The position numbers and the translations under genes are program-made. A DNA stretch of 64,000 bases. Source: Asparagopsis taxiformis (Eukaryota > Rhodophyta > Florideophyceae > Bonnemaisoniales > Bonnemaisoniaceae). How positions within the stretch are numbered: position 1 is the stretch's first letter; the number at the start of each line of letters is the position of its first letter. Under the pieces are notes generated by a model. The model did no database searches and was not told the origin of the DNA. It saw only the letters and a list, made by a program, of their open reading frames with translations. The stretch lies in the NCBI GenBank assembly GCA_030407315.1, contig JALQPE010000569.1, forward strand, positions 1 through 64,000, in the 5' to 3' direction. Below are positions 42,415 through 52,874 of the stretch, piece by piece.

Positions 42415-43337
42415 GCTGTACAGGTCGGTGGATGCGAGGATTTTACAATGTGGGGTCGTTCTCATTTCAAGCGGTATTTAGTCCTGCGGGATGGCGGTTC
42501 GAAATTGTGGTGTGATGGAGCTTGAGCTTCTGGTATGAAAGTGTCTACTATGCATGCGGTGAATGTCCACATGTTAAGATCTACGCGAGGAATTAGATAC
42601 GTGACAATGCACAATTCATATAGCATACGTTCAAAACTAGTATCCAGAGACGTGTTCGTAGATAAGTTGACCATAGAATATTACACGGCGAACAAGCGAC
42701 GTATGTGTCTTCTACACTGACGAGATGCAACGATGTGGCGGGCGACTGATTGAAACTTTGCGCTTGGAAGCAACGCGACAAAAGACCAAACAACCCATCA
42801 TTTCATATGCGAAATTAAAGCGGAGCTTAGAATCGCGTAACATTCGTTGTATCTTGTGCGATGATATCTATCATGCCGAGAATGTCAGAGTGACAAGATG
42901 AACATTTCTTAGACATATCCACTTATGACTGACCCAGCAGCGTATTTTTAAATGTGGCATTGCGCCACCACATGTTCTCCGTGTCGACAGTGCAATAATG
43001 ACAGCGTCTCTCAAGACCATCTCCAACTTTATAGAAACGTACGTGCATGTTTCATATGGATTGTATGAAGGTAACACAAGGGAGCGGTTCCACCCACGGC
43101 ACACGTCATGGCTTCTCAGCATTATGACAAATTATTAATGGATAATCCTCATCACCATGCATGGTCACCGTCTTTACATTTGTTACAAGGAATTTGCGTC
43201 TAAATTTCTATTCCCAATCCATCTATCGATCCTGTAAAGCTGAGCCATGGGAACTAATAAATGAAACAAGTTCTTCAGACGGACAAATTCTCTGTCGTGC
43301 ATCACAAACTTCCTGTTGGTAACACCCAAACGCTCTC
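42415..43337. promoter_or_regulatory. bidirectional promoter region of pair S2/L2
   Basis: A 923-base divergent gap without a supported gene. A weak TAAATA on the minus strand near 42474-42480 lies about 60 bases from the S2 start. No strong TATA is seen before L2 (an AATAAATG is near 43255). CGTGACAATGCA near 42600 matches 38580 in the first divergent gap. Confidence 0.45.
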
Positions 43338-45059
43338 ATGAAGTCATTCAGTTTATCTCACATTTCTTTAGTTCACCTCCTCGTTGTCCACACACTGCTC
43401 ATCTTCTCAACCAACGCGCAAATCTGCTTTCCCGGAACCTTTCGAAATGCATCATCCTGTTCTCCATGCCCACTCGCAACCTGGCAGGAAGGATCTACAC
43501 CTGAATCATGCCAACCCTGTCCATCAGGTCAAACAACATTAAGCACCGGCTCACATGGTCGAGATCTATGCACCATATGTCCAGTCGGTACATTCATGGA
43601 CGGCACTCAGTGTAGGCCTTGTCCATCTGGTACAACGTCTCGAAGTGGATCAACAAAAGTTTCAAACTGTCTTGCATGTGGCCCCGGTATGAGACTGAGC
43701 ACGGACGGAAGAAGATGCGAGCAGTGTCCAGCGGGAACGTTCAGTTCTGAAGAATTGAATTTTGAATGTTCAAGATGTCCACCGCGTACATTTTCTACCA
43801 GTGGTTCGCAAAGTATCGACGCTTGTGAAGAAATCGTATGTCCTCCAGGTAGAGACTATGACGGAAATGGTGGATGTGACAGATGTATCGAAGGACGATT
43901 CAAGTCGGAACGTTCGTCAGACCTATGTGTAGATTGTCCGTTGGGTTTTTTTTCACCACTAGGAGCTCATGAATGTACGCCATGTCCTTCGGGTACCTTT
44001 GCGAACCTCGAAACGATTGGATGTGAGCGATGTGGACCTGGTTTGGAATCGCGTGGTGAAGGGGCTACGGTATGTCGACGAAGAAGAGGACGCTGTCCAA
44101 TCGACGCTATCGAAAAAGCGGACGGAGCATGCGTTAGATGCAGCACAACGGATCGTATCAATCTGACAACAGGACTCTGTGAAAGATGTCCGCCGAATAG
44201 TGTGGCTATTGCAGGAAATGCCACGGAATGTACCCCATGTCCTGTAGGAATGACGGTTGAATTTGGTCGTTGTTCTTGCCCTCCCGGAAGTATGTTGACG
44301 AATGGGAGATGTAGACTCTGCAAACCTGGTACAGCATCTCCGAATGGATTTTCATGTAATCGATGTTCACCGGAAACTGTTGCTTTTGGAAGAGGTGCTA
44401 CACAATGTCAAGAATGTCCCGTTGGATTGATTGCTTCAGAAGATGGCTCGAGATGTATCGCATGTCCGGAGGGCACGGCATTGAATATTGGACCGAGTAT
44501 TGTGGGTCTCGATATGGTTATACCGTCCATAGATCAATGTCGCGACATCCAAACAGGATGTCCGATTGGCTACGAGCGTCCACCTGAGAGCGGTGTGTGC
44601 GTCATTGACCTATGTCGACAAGCCACGGATGAGACGCTGAATTGTCGGAGATGTGATCCGGGTTGGAGACCAATAGGCAATCGAAGTAACTTTCGATCGT
44701 TGCGATGTGGTAGGTGTCCGTTTGGAACGGCGAGCGACGGATTTAGGTGTCGGAGATGCCGCAGAAATATGGTGAATGACTCTCGAGATGGATCGCGATG
44801 CATCTGTGAGGGTGGTATGGGGATTAGAAACGGTCGATGCACAGAATGTCCGCCGGGTACATACAGTACGCCGGACAATGAAGATTGTATGAAGTGTGCT
44901 GTGGGCACATTTTCAGCAGGGGTAGCGAGTTCATTTTGTAGCAATTGTCCAGTCGACACGTTTTCAAATAGAGAAGGCGCTAATCATTGCGAAGCGTGTC
45001 CTGCTGGCACATTTACATACGGTGAAGGCGAGTCAAAGTGTCTGGAATTCCTCGAATAG
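43338..45059 (+). CDS. secreted Cys-rich repeat protein, long subfamily (copy L2)
   Basis: A 573-aa protein. The signal peptide (about 1-27, ending STNAQ) is followed by tandem C-x-P-G-T-F...C-x-x-C modules throughout. It shares with L1, L3 and L4 the opening GTFRN.SSCSPCPL.TWQ, the middle VCRRRRGRCPIDAIEKADGACVRC, and the closing GTFTYGEGE.KCLEF. No transmembrane helix is visible. The ATG at 43338 directly begins the signal peptide. It is head-to-head with S2, and its 3' end is about 440 bases from the Sel1-repeat gene. The family resemblance is to ephrin-receptor-like Cys-rich repeats; an extracellular structural or ligand-binding role is inferred. Confidence 0.86.
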   Translation: MKSFSLSHISLVHLLVVHTLLIFSTNAQICFPGTFRNASSCSPCPLATWQEGSTPESCQPCPSGQTTLSTGSHGRDLCTICPVGTFMDGTQCRPCPSGTTSRSGSTKVSNCLACGPGMRLSTDGRRCEQCPAGTFSSEELNFECSRCPPRTFSTSGSQSIDACEEIVCPPGRDYDGNGGCDRCIEGRFKSERSSDLCVDCPLGFFSPLGAHECTPCPSGTFANLETIGCERCGPGLESRGEGATVCRRRRGRCPIDAIEKADGACVRCSTTDRINLTTGLCERCPPNSVAIAGNATECTPCPVGMTVEFGRCSCPPGSMLTNGRCRLCKPGTASPNGFSCNRCSPETVAFGRGATQCQECPVGLIASEDGSRCIACPEGTALNIGPSIVGLDMVIPSIDQCRDIQTGCPIGYERPPESGVCVIDLCRQATDETLNCRRCDPGWRPIGNRSNFRSLRCGRCPFGTASDGFRCRRCRRNMVNDSRDGSRCICEGGMGIRNGRCTECPPGTYSTPDNEDCMKCAVGTFSAGVASSFCSNCPVDTFSNREGANHCEACPAGTFTYGEGESKCLEFLE

Positions 45060-45499
45060 ATCTATCTGCACCTAAACTGCAATGCAACTTGTTCCAAAGC
45101 GTGTACATCGTGCGTTTTAAACCACCTAGCTAAAAATCTGCACTTGCGTCGCAGAGACATGAATGTCAATGGCGCAAGCGCAGCATAACCAATACCAAGT
45201 GTAACGCTTAATGCAAACAATCGATCACGGCGCGGGAGCAATCGGCCCATTTGAGATCCCCACGTGTCCACGTGTCCAGCGGTTAGCGAAACACACACAC
45301 AGACGTCCGTCTCTGTGCAGCGGTCAATTTTTTGTGCCGCACAACGCAACGCGTCGACTAAAGTACAATGCAAACCGACGCATCATCGCAATACATTTTG
45401 CATCGATCCCGACCATATCAACTGCACAACAATCATGTTAAAACGATGCCGAACCGACGAAAGCAACGCCGCGTTATCGTTGGCTAGCGTGCAAGCACC
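45060..45499. other. 5' flank of the Sel1-repeat gene
   Basis: No gene recognised. A CA tract lies near 45292-45302. I see no clear TATA box for the following gene. Confidence 0.4.
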
Positions 45500-48340
45500 A
45501 TGTTTTCCATCGCGGAAAGACTACAGCCATACAGTTGTCCCGGCGACAATCTGCGCGTCGCAACCGACATGTACGCCGCCGAGCAATTGTACGAGCGTTG
45601 CGTCGAGGAGCACAACCACATCGGAGCCATGTATCGTCTCGCAACCATTCTACGCGTCTCCGAAAACATGCACGACGGCCGACGCGCCATGCAACTGTTG
45701 CAACGCTGCGTCGTTGAAGGCAACCATCCCGGCGCCATGTTCGATCTGGCACGCATGTATTCCGACGGTAAGTTCTGCGAGCAGGATTTCGTACGAGCCG
45801 TCGATCTGTATCAACGCGCCATACAATTGGACAATGACGCGTGCGCAATGTTCGAGCTGGCAATGATCTATGACGTCGGCGAGAAAGACGTTCCAATGGA
45901 CGTCTTGCGCGCGATCAACTATTATCAAATGAGCATTGACGTCGGCCAACATCTGGAGGCAATGTTCTGGCTCGCTCGATTACTCATCTCCGATGTCATG
46001 CGGCCGAAACGCGATGTGTCGCGCGCAAAGCGTCTGTTCACCATGTATGTCGAGCGATGTGAAGAGCCGATGCCGATTATCGAGATATGCAACGAGCTGA
46101 TGTACGGATCGTCCAATCTGCCACGAGACGCCGCACTAGCCGCGTGCTTGCTACAGGCATGCGTGGAACGATGGGACGACTGTGATGCAATGATACCACT
46201 CGCGGAAATCCTTCTGAGCGGCGCTCCCGGTGTTGCCAGAGACGCCACGCGTGCGATACGTCTGTGTGAACGAGCCGCCAGTGTTCGCTGGGAGTATTCA
46301 TTATCAACAGCTGTGTTGGCGCGCAAAATCGCCTATGGAACATCGCAGATTCAGGCCAATGTGCAGCTCGCTGTGTATCTGTGTCAGATGAGTATTGCGA
46401 GGGGGAACGATGCGGCCGCTATGCTTACATTGTCTGAACTGCTGCTCAAGGGCGCGCCCGGCGTGGAAAAGGACGTGGATTGTGCGATGAATTTGGTGGA
46501 TAGAGCTTTTGGGAGTGATTGTGTCAAGTTTCAGATGTCCAAGATTATACAGCTTGCAAACGATATGGCGCATGGAAAGGGCGGAATGGCGAGGAATCCG
46601 TCGTTTGCTGTTTTGTTGTTGGAGAAATGCATGAATAAGAAGGATTTCAAATCAGAATCGACACTGGCTCTTGCGGATGTCGTGCTTCAAACGAAAGAAG
46701 TTTTGGATATTGAGCGGGGTATCCAACTATGTCGTCAGTTGGTTGGTTTGCAATCATATTGTGAAAAGCTCGAGGATCTTGCCGAGTCGATTGCATTTAG
46801 CGATGCGGGTAATGGTGCGCTCGTGATGCGTCTGTTGGAACTGTTCATCGACAGTAAACATGGCGCGGCCGCTATGGTTACACTTGCGGAATATCTCATC
46901 ACTGGAGATCTGGGCATTGCAAAGGACAGTGAACGTGCCGTGTGGCTCTGTGAACGTGCGTTGGAGAAGAGCAGAGACTGCAGCGACAAAGTGGTCGACA
47001 TCGCAAAACAAATGGATTGTGCAAAATCGTGCAAGCCAACAGACACTGCACTCACGATTCGTCTACTACAAATCTGCGTCGACAAATCCAACAACGCAGA
47101 GGCCATCGTCATGCTCGTCAAATTACTGTGTTCAAACAAAGCGAATTGTAACACGGACCACGCACTACGGCTGTGCGGCAAACTAATCGATAGCGACGTG
47201 TCTTGCGACAGAGCGCTTCATCTCGCGGAGGAAATCGGCAAGGGTACGACGCGCGTCGCCAAAAACATGCCATTGTCCATAAGAATCTGCGAAATGTGCA
47301 TGGAGAAATGGGACGATCCATGCGCGATCGAAACTGGCGTGGAAATCATGTGCGGTTCCACAAAAGCTAGCGACGTGAATCGCGCAATCCGTCTCTGCGA
47401 ACGCTATGTAAAGAACAACATATGCTGCGAGATCATCATCCGCATCGCGCAAAAAATCTGCACCGAAACATCCCAATACGTACGCAACCCATCCATATCG
47501 CAACGTCTACTAAACGTCTGCATCAGCGCACGACACGACCTCTCCGCCATATTCCTGCTCGCCCAAATCCTACTGCAAGGCGTGCGCGGGGTCGCATGTG
47601 ACCCCGCGCGCGCCATGCAGCTATGCGCGACGTGCATACGACACGACGTGTCGTACATCGCGCGGCTGCGACGCGTCGCGGCGCAACTCGGGCGTCAAAT
47701 CGGCGACAAGAAGCGTCTACATCTCGCGATCGCGCTATGCGAGTTGGCGCTCGCGCACGCGGACGACGCGCGCGTCATGGTGCTTCTGGCCGAGCTACTG
47801 ATCCGTCTGGGACTGGAGACGGAGCGGGCCGTGAATTTATGCGAGGCGGCGGTACGTGCGCAGCGAGATATATGCGCGCGTGTGGTGCATCTCGCGCGAT
47901 GTGTGGCGCATGGCGCGCGCACGACGCGAAATCCGTCGCTGGCGGTGCGGCTGTGCGAATTGTGCGTCGAGATTTGGGACGACGCTAACGCCGTGTTCAA
48001 TCTCGCGGCGATGCTGGCGGCCACGGGTGGAGTGGTCGAGATGGAACGGGCGGTGCGATTGCTGCGACGATTGTTGATGATGAATCGTCAATACGCATTG
48101 CAGATTTTGGCGCTCGCACGATGCGCGGCCAACGGGTCGAGATGGATGAGATACGACCTGAAATTGGCGGTCGTGCTGTCCGGTATCGCGCTGGAGAATG
48201 GCAGGGACGAACTGGTGAGCTGCTTGACGGAGAACGCGGATGCGGATACGATGCGGATGCGGGACGAGTTGGACGCGCGGCAGAGCGATGATCGGGTGAT
48301 ACTTGTGGATTGTGATAGAGATTCGGTCGGCTCCAATTGA
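45500..48340 (+). CDS. large Sel1-like repeat (SLR/TPR-type) protein
   Basis: A 946-aa protein built almost entirely of about 20-24 Sel1-like helical repeats of 36-40 residues, such as GAMFDLARMY-SDG...DFVRAVDLYQRAIQ and AEILLSGAPGVARDATRAIRLCERA. From about residue 215 the repeats alternate in two types, giving a 78-80-residue super-repeat (LLSGAPGV to LLKGAPGV). No signal peptide or membrane segment is present, so it is probably cytosolic or nuclear. Sel1 repeats form solenoids that scaffold protein complexes, for example in ERAD or signalling; the partner is unknown. Unlike many SLR proteins it has no extra domain, apart from a charged tail of about 30 residues. The DNA is noticeably GCG-rich compared with its neighbours. 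ACCATG at 45497-45502 is a good start context. Confidence 0.82.
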   Translation: MFSIAERLQPYSCPGDNLRVATDMYAAEQLYERCVEEHNHIGAMYRLATILRVSENMHDGRRAMQLLQRCVVEGNHPGAMFDLARMYSDGKFCEQDFVRAVDLYQRAIQLDNDACAMFELAMIYDVGEKDVPMDVLRAINYYQMSIDVGQHLEAMFWLARLLISDVMRPKRDVSRAKRLFTMYVERCEEPMPIIEICNELMYGSSNLPRDAALAACLLQACVERWDDCDAMIPLAEILLSGAPGVARDATRAIRLCERAASVRWEYSLSTAVLARKIAYGTSQIQANVQLAVYLCQMSIARGNDAAAMLTLSELLLKGAPGVEKDVDCAMNLVDRAFGSDCVKFQMSKIIQLANDMAHGKGGMARNPSFAVLLLEKCMNKKDFKSESTLALADVVLQTKEVLDIERGIQLCRQLVGLQSYCEKLEDLAESIAFSDAGNGALVMRLLELFIDSKHGAAAMVTLAEYLITGDLGIAKDSERAVWLCERALEKSRDCSDKVVDIAKQMDCAKSCKPTDTALTIRLLQICVDKSNNAEAIVMLVKLLCSNKANCNTDHALRLCGKLIDSDVSCDRALHLAEEIGKGTTRVAKNMPLSIRICEMCMEKWDDPCAIETGVEIMCGSTKASDVNRAIRLCERYVKNNICCEIIIRIAQKICTETSQYVRNPSISQRLLNVCISARHDLSAIFLLAQILLQGVRGVACDPARAMQLCATCIRHDVSYIARLRRVAAQLGRQIGDKKRLHLAIALCELALAHADDARVMVLLAELLIRLGLETERAVNLCEAAVRAQRDICARVVHLARCVAHGARTTRNPSLAVRLCELCVEIWDDANAVFNLAAMLAATGGVVEMERAVRLLRRLLMMNRQYALQILALARCAANGSRWMRYDLKLAVVLSGIALENGRDELVSCLTENADADTMRMRDELDARQSDDRVILVDCDRDSVGSN

Positions 48341-48390
48341 CACGGCACGTGTCGTAAAGTAATTGGCCGGTGCGTCAATAACGAATGTTC

Positions 48391-48396
48391 AATAAA
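48391..48396 (+). terminator. polyadenylation signal of the Sel1-repeat gene
   Basis: AATAAA, 51 bases after the TGA at 48338-48340. Confidence 0.55.
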
Positions 48397-48532
48397 ATGA
48401 GTACACGTGTCATGTCATTGCTGTACAGGTCTGACAGTGCATCAACTTACACCAACTAAATTGATAAACAACCAATCATGATGCACTCGCATCCGGCCGA
48501 TTGCATCTCAATTGAGCGGAGCAAACGCACCA

Positions 48533-48538
48533 TATAAA
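48533..48538 (+). promoter_or_regulatory. TATA box of single-domain EndoU
   Basis: TATAAA in ACCATATAAACGC, about 50 bases before the ATG at 48585. Confidence 0.6.
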
Positions 48539-48584
48539 CGCTCCTCCGCGTGCGCGATCGCATCGACCCACACATCCGTTCATC

Positions 48585-49808
48585 ATGGACGTGCAGAGCG
48601 CGCTGGAAAGCGTCGACGACTCGCTCGAGTCCGCATGCACTATTCTATGGGATCTCGACACGAATCGTCTCAACCCTACCACGGACTACACGTTGAACCC
48701 GCAATCGCGCATCGAGGGCTATCGCGACAATGCCGACGAGAAACTAGTCGTCTCCTTCTCGGACGACGTGTGGTCGCGTCCGACCTACGCCTCTTTCCGT
48801 CGTTTACTCGACAATTACACCGCCCAAACCGGCGTGCCGGAAGTCGTGTCGCCCGATGAATTGTCCGAACAAGCCACCTTTCTCGCCGCGATCTACGAAA
48901 CCCCCTGCATACAATTCGCACATCAATGGCTCCTCGCCAACTCCCACACCTCCGCCGAGACCGCCGAGGATTTCCAGCAAACCCTCCACGACATCTGGTT
49001 CCATCTCTACAGTCGCGACGCCTCGCGCGACTCCTCCGCCTTCGAACACGTCTTCATTGGCGAGTTGGACGACGGCAAAGTGAAGGGGTTGCACAACTTT
49101 TACCAAGTATACGTCGAGGAAAAGCGCGGAAATTTCAACTACATAGGCTATTTAGATCCGCGCGGCGCACCCTCCTCCTATCCGCCGCCGACAACGCAGC
49201 AGTTTATCACCGTGCGTTTCGAATGGCTCGGACAAGTCAAGCCCGTATCATCAATGTTTGTCGGTCCATCTCCAGAGTTTGAATTCGCCCTCTACACAAT
49301 GCTCTTCTTAACCGCCACTCAATCCGTCGAAATCACCCTCGGCCCCTACACAGCCCGCATCAAGGTCTACGAAATGGACGGATGCATCGGTAGCGCATTC
49401 CCAGAACTACTACAAGTCGACATGGACGCACTACAAGCCGCTGAAGAATTGATGCACAACCAACCCGTCGAACAAGACGTACCCGATGCAGAGAGCTTCC
49501 CCGCCCTGGGCGAGGAATCCGTCCCGGAGACGCAATCTGTCTGGGGACATACCTACCAGTCCCAACCGGAGGAGCAGCAGACGACAAATGTCTGGGGCCA
49601 GTCCGAGGACGTCGTCGCAGAGGAAGAGCCGCAGGAGAATGTCTGGGTCGCTCCCGAGGATGACGCACAGCCCGAGCAACCCGTCGACAACGCCTGGGGC
49701 GTGTCGCAGGACGATCCGCAGCCGGAAGAGGAAGCGCAGACGGATGAACCGCCCCAAGTTTCAGAATGGCCGCAGCCGATCAACGCGTGGCCGCAGCCGG
49801 GCGAGTAG
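48585..49808 (+). CDS. EndoU (XendoU-family) endoribonuclease with Trp-repeat tail
   Basis: A 407-aa protein. Residues 1-285 form one EndoU domain with the full catalytic set: His155 (EHVFIGE), His170 (GLHNFYQVY) and Lys219 (GQVKP). The SSMFVGPSPEFEFALYT signature is also present. The family cleaves single-stranded RNA at U sites with Mn or Ca dependence. Residues 290-407 form an acidic Pro/Gln/Glu tail with Trp at 320, 337, 354 and 371, exactly 17 residues apart; three of them are followed by Gly (WG). It ends in EWPQP...AWPQPGE. There is no signal peptide, so it is probably nuclear or cytosolic. It is the intact single-domain relative of the tandem gene 29369-31642 and is slightly GC-richer than most genes here. 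AATAAA lies 13 bases after the stop. Confidence 0.9.
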   Translation: MDVQSALESVDDSLESACTILWDLDTNRLNPTTDYTLNPQSRIEGYRDNADEKLVVSFSDDVWSRPTYASFRRLLDNYTAQTGVPEVVSPDELSEQATFLAAIYETPCIQFAHQWLLANSHTSAETAEDFQQTLHDIWFHLYSRDASRDSSAFEHVFIGELDDGKVKGLHNFYQVYVEEKRGNFNYIGYLDPRGAPSSYPPPTTQQFITVRFEWLGQVKPVSSMFVGPSPEFEFALYTMLFLTATQSVEITLGPYTARIKVYEMDGCIGSAFPELLQVDMDALQAAEELMHNQPVEQDVPDAESFPALGEESVPETQSVWGHTYQSQPEEQQTTNVWGQSEDVVAEEEPQENVWVAPEDDAQPEQPVDNAWGVSQDDPQPEEEAQTDEPPQVSEWPQPINAWPQPGE

Positions 49809-49820
49809 AGTTTGATCGGC

Positions 49821-49826
49821 AATAAA
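49821..49826 (+). terminator. polyadenylation signal of single-domain EndoU
   Basis: AATAAA, 13 bases after the TAG at 49806-49808. Confidence 0.6.
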
Positions 49827-49933
49827 TTTAGCGTGTATGACGTGGACACGTGTGATTGCATTGGGATGGTGCTCATAGACTGATGTGATAAGAGATTCTG
49901 AGATGCTTTAATAGAGTGTTCGTCGCTAGTAGA

Positions 49934-51664
49934 CTATTCAATGAATGGTAGACACTCGGTCTCACCCTCACCGTATGTAAACGTTCCGGGAGGACAAGGC
50001 TCACATTCGGTACTTCCCGCTCGATTTGTAAACATATCAGCGGGACATTCATCGCAAAAGCCACGACCGACTACTCCGCGAGTGCCAGCCGGACATTTCA
50101 CACATATTTCGTCATTCTGACCACTGAAATAGCCAGGTGGACATTGTCTGCATCGGCCATTAATAATACCCTTACCGCTCCCGCATATACATCTCGAACG
50201 ACTCAGATTCAAACCAAAACCTGGCGGGCATGGGATACATCTCAAGCCATCACTCGTTCCTCTACAAATACCACCGCATAGAAATTCACCGTTGCCCTGT
50301 CGCCTCGGTAAGAAACCTGCCGGACATGTTCGACATTCCTTTCCCGGAGGTGTATTCCTTCTACATAAATCTGGTAGACAGCCTGTGACGAAACGACTTC
50401 GTACCCGACGAATGTTCCCATCCGCACACCCTGTTCGCACATTTCGACAATCATCCATGGGTGCAAATGGCAAAGGCGCCCGACTTCTGACCAGTCCCGG
50501 GCCGATGAACAGTCTTGTACCTTCCGGACACGGAACACATCGCAAAGAATCTTCCGACGAGACCAGTCCGAAGGGGCATTGAATGCAATTTGAAGTACCA
50601 GCATCGGGAGCAATCTCCCCCATGGGACACTGCCTGCAATCCAAAGTACCAAAGCTGAATGTACCCGGTTTGCAGACTTCACATGTCCCGTTGATGGGCA
50701 TGGTTCCAGGAGCGCATTGACACCGGTTAAAGGTAGGGACCATTCTAAACGGACATGGCGTACATTCCGTACTATTACCCCTGTCGGATTTCGTATTCGC
50801 AGGACATTTTTCACAAAGACCGGTCGTTGGATTAAAGCGTTCTTGAAACAGACATCTGACACAAGCTCCATCCGGCATCTCGATCGCGTCAATTGGACAG
50901 ACCCCTCTTTCTCGTCTACAAACTGTAGATCCCCTTCCGCGCGATGTGAAACCAGCTGCACACACCCGACATGCATTGCCACCGAATACATTGAACTTGC
51001 CTGGTGGACATGGCCGGCATTCGCGACGTTCTGCTGTGTGAGTAGTACCAGCTGGGCATTGTTCACAAAAATTCGAAGAGCGTTCCGCCTTGAAACTACG
51101 CGAAAAACATCGTTGACATCCACCATTTCCGTCATGTTGCGTGCCAGCAGCGCAGATTACTGGTACACAGTCATTGATACTGTTCGAGCCAACAACATCA
51201 GAGAATGAATTGTCGGGACATCTTGCACATTCCTCATTCGCTTCTCCAGAACTGAACGTTCCAGCTGGACATGGCTCGCATATTGTTCTGTTCAAACTCA
51301 GAGCTGTACCTGGTCCACATGAAATGCATTGTGAAATATTGGTTGCACCAAATTGGGATGTCAATCCTGGCGGACATGGTTTGCACTGACCTTCTGCTCT
51401 AAATGTACCTGGGAGACAACTCGTGCATAAATCCCTAGCCTGAGCGCCAGGGGCTAGGGTAAATAGATCCCGAGGGCATCGAATGCATGATGATGATCCA
51501 GTTCTATCCTGCCATGTTCCGATTGGGCAAAGAGAACAGGATGTTCCGTTTCGAAAGCTCCCAGGTCCGCAACGTTGTGCTGCGGTTGAAGAAACGAGGA
51601 GAATGTGGACGAAGATTTGGATGAGATGTATTGTAGAACGGTTGGGTGAGTAGATTGGCTTCAT
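49934..51664 (-). CDS. secreted Cys-rich repeat protein, long subfamily (copy L3, unpaired)
   Basis: A 576-aa protein. The signal peptide (about 1-30, MKPIYS..., ending STAAQ) is followed by C-x-P-G-T-F...C-x-x-C modules to the end. Shared landmarks are GSFRNGTSCSLCPIGTWQ, VCRRERGVCPIDAIEMPDGACVRC and GTFTYGEGETECLPF. No membrane segment is visible. The frame is open to 51850, but the ATG at 51664 matches the paralogues and lies 85 bases from a TATA box (51749-51756). Unlike the other long genes it has no short-subfamily gene on its 5' side; that side carries non-coding DNA and then the Tc1 and copia remnants. Extracellular role inferred from the signal peptide and module type. Confidence 0.86.
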   Translation of the reverse strand: MKPIYSPNRSTIHLIQIFVHILLVSSTAAQRCGPGSFRNGTSCSLCPIGTWQDRTGSSSCIRCPRDLFTLAPGAQARDLCTSCLPGTFRAEGQCKPCPPGLTSQFGATNISQCISCGPGTALSLNRTICEPCPAGTFSSGEANEECARCPDNSFSDVVGSNSINDCVPVICAAGTQHDGNGGCQRCFSRSFKAERSSNFCEQCPAGTTHTAERRECRPCPPGKFNVFGGNACRVCAAGFTSRGRGSTVCRRERGVCPIDAIEMPDGACVRCLFQERFNPTTGLCEKCPANTKSDRGNSTECTPCPFRMVPTFNRCQCAPGTMPINGTCEVCKPGTFSFGTLDCRQCPMGEIAPDAGTSNCIQCPFGLVSSEDSLRCVPCPEGTRLFIGPGLVRSRAPLPFAPMDDCRNVRTGCADGNIRRVRSRFVTGCLPDLCRRNTPPGKECRTCPAGFLPRRQGNGEFLCGGICRGTSDGLRCIPCPPGFGLNLSRSRCICGSGKGIINGRCRQCPPGYFSGQNDEICVKCPAGTRGVVGRGFCDECPADMFTNRAGSTECEPCPPGTFTYGEGETECLPFIE

Positions 51665-52635
51665 TGTATCGGTGAAGCGAGGTTTGGCTAAGTGAGACGA
51701 GGTAAGGCGGTGCTGGTAAGAGAATGGGATTGTCGGGGGAGTTATCTGTTTATATATGGATAACGTTACGTTGTTGACGGAAGAGTTGGTAAATATAGAA
51801 ATCAGTTCATCTGGTTCGTGATCCTGTCTGAATCTACCTTCTCGTGGCACAATACCTTTTATGACAAGAATTATTCAAGACGGTGTCTTATATGGAGGCT
51901 CCATGAATGACATATCATGATCTTCTAACAAGTATGACTTGAAAAACGATGGATACACTTCGATCATTGTAAAATATCTGCTTACAAACCGTGTGAACCC
52001 ACCAAGCACGTGTAGTTTGATGTGTATAAAGAGGATATGATCGGTAGAAAGATAAATTTGGGTATATGCTTCTTCTCAATTTCTTAGCTTTATTGAATAG
52101 TACGCATTGTCATTGTCTTCTTCGTCTTTATCACCACACACCACCCGTGTCTCATGAGTTTATCTGTGGGAAGAGTAAATTCACATATTGTTCGTTGCAT
52201 CATAAATTGACGAATAACCTTTTACATTACACCAGCATTACAGCGCAGTTCCGATATTTAGTGACACGCCGACGGTCAACGCGGCGACAATAAACGCCAA
52301 GCAAGACGGTTATATTCACATAAATTGAAAAGTTTTCGGAGCTGCTTCCAAGGTTCTTCCATCCAGATCAGCTTGTAATATAACAAAACCTCCTTGATCA
52401 ATAAGATCCGACCGCAAAACTACAACTTTTCTAAAACTTTCTTTGAGGTACCTGAGGGTAGCTTTGTATATGGAGATACTTCTGCAAGTGGTTATTGTAT
52501 TTCAGCAACTAACATTACAGTAAAGGATTTCAGTTGCAGAAATACGCAAAAGGGATTCCGTTTGTAAGCAGAAATATGGTCAAATAGTGAAGTCACTTCA
52601 GCAATGTATCATAGAGTATTCGCGCCAATTTGATA
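51665..52635. other. 5' flank of L3 and possible old LTR-like DNA
   Basis: No gene is supported. The segment 52205-52310 (TTGACGAATAAC, then CGGCGACAATAAACG) vaguely resembles the start of the copia leader after the Tc1 element (ACTGACGAATAAC at 54215, then AATAAACGG), so it may be LTR debris. A 75-codon frame at 52066-52293 has a hydrophobic start but no family. Confidence 0.35.
51749..51756 (-). promoter_or_regulatory. TATA box of L3
   Basis: TATATAAA on the minus strand, about 85 bases before the ATG at 51664. Confidence 0.7.
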
Positions 52636-52840
52636 CAGTGTGCGAAATTTAAGTGTCGCACCACCCCATATTAGACCGTTCTCACCCTCAAGCCCGATTC
52701 ATTTCACACGGTACACACAGTTCCACTCCTTTTCACCGTACAATTCTATTCCAGCGATTTGTTCCGTTCGCAAACGTTCCAGCTCGACTGTACGTGTCCA
52801 TAACGGTACGAAATATTAATGTCGGCGCGAAATTTTATAC
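52636..52840 (+). repeat. Tc1 left terminal inverted repeat
   Basis: 205 bases; reverse complement at 54000-54204 with only a few mismatches (for example ATTCTATTCC versus ATTCCATTCC). Confidence 0.93.
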
Positions 52841-52874
52841 ATACAGCTAGATTCAATGAACTGGTTTATTGAAG

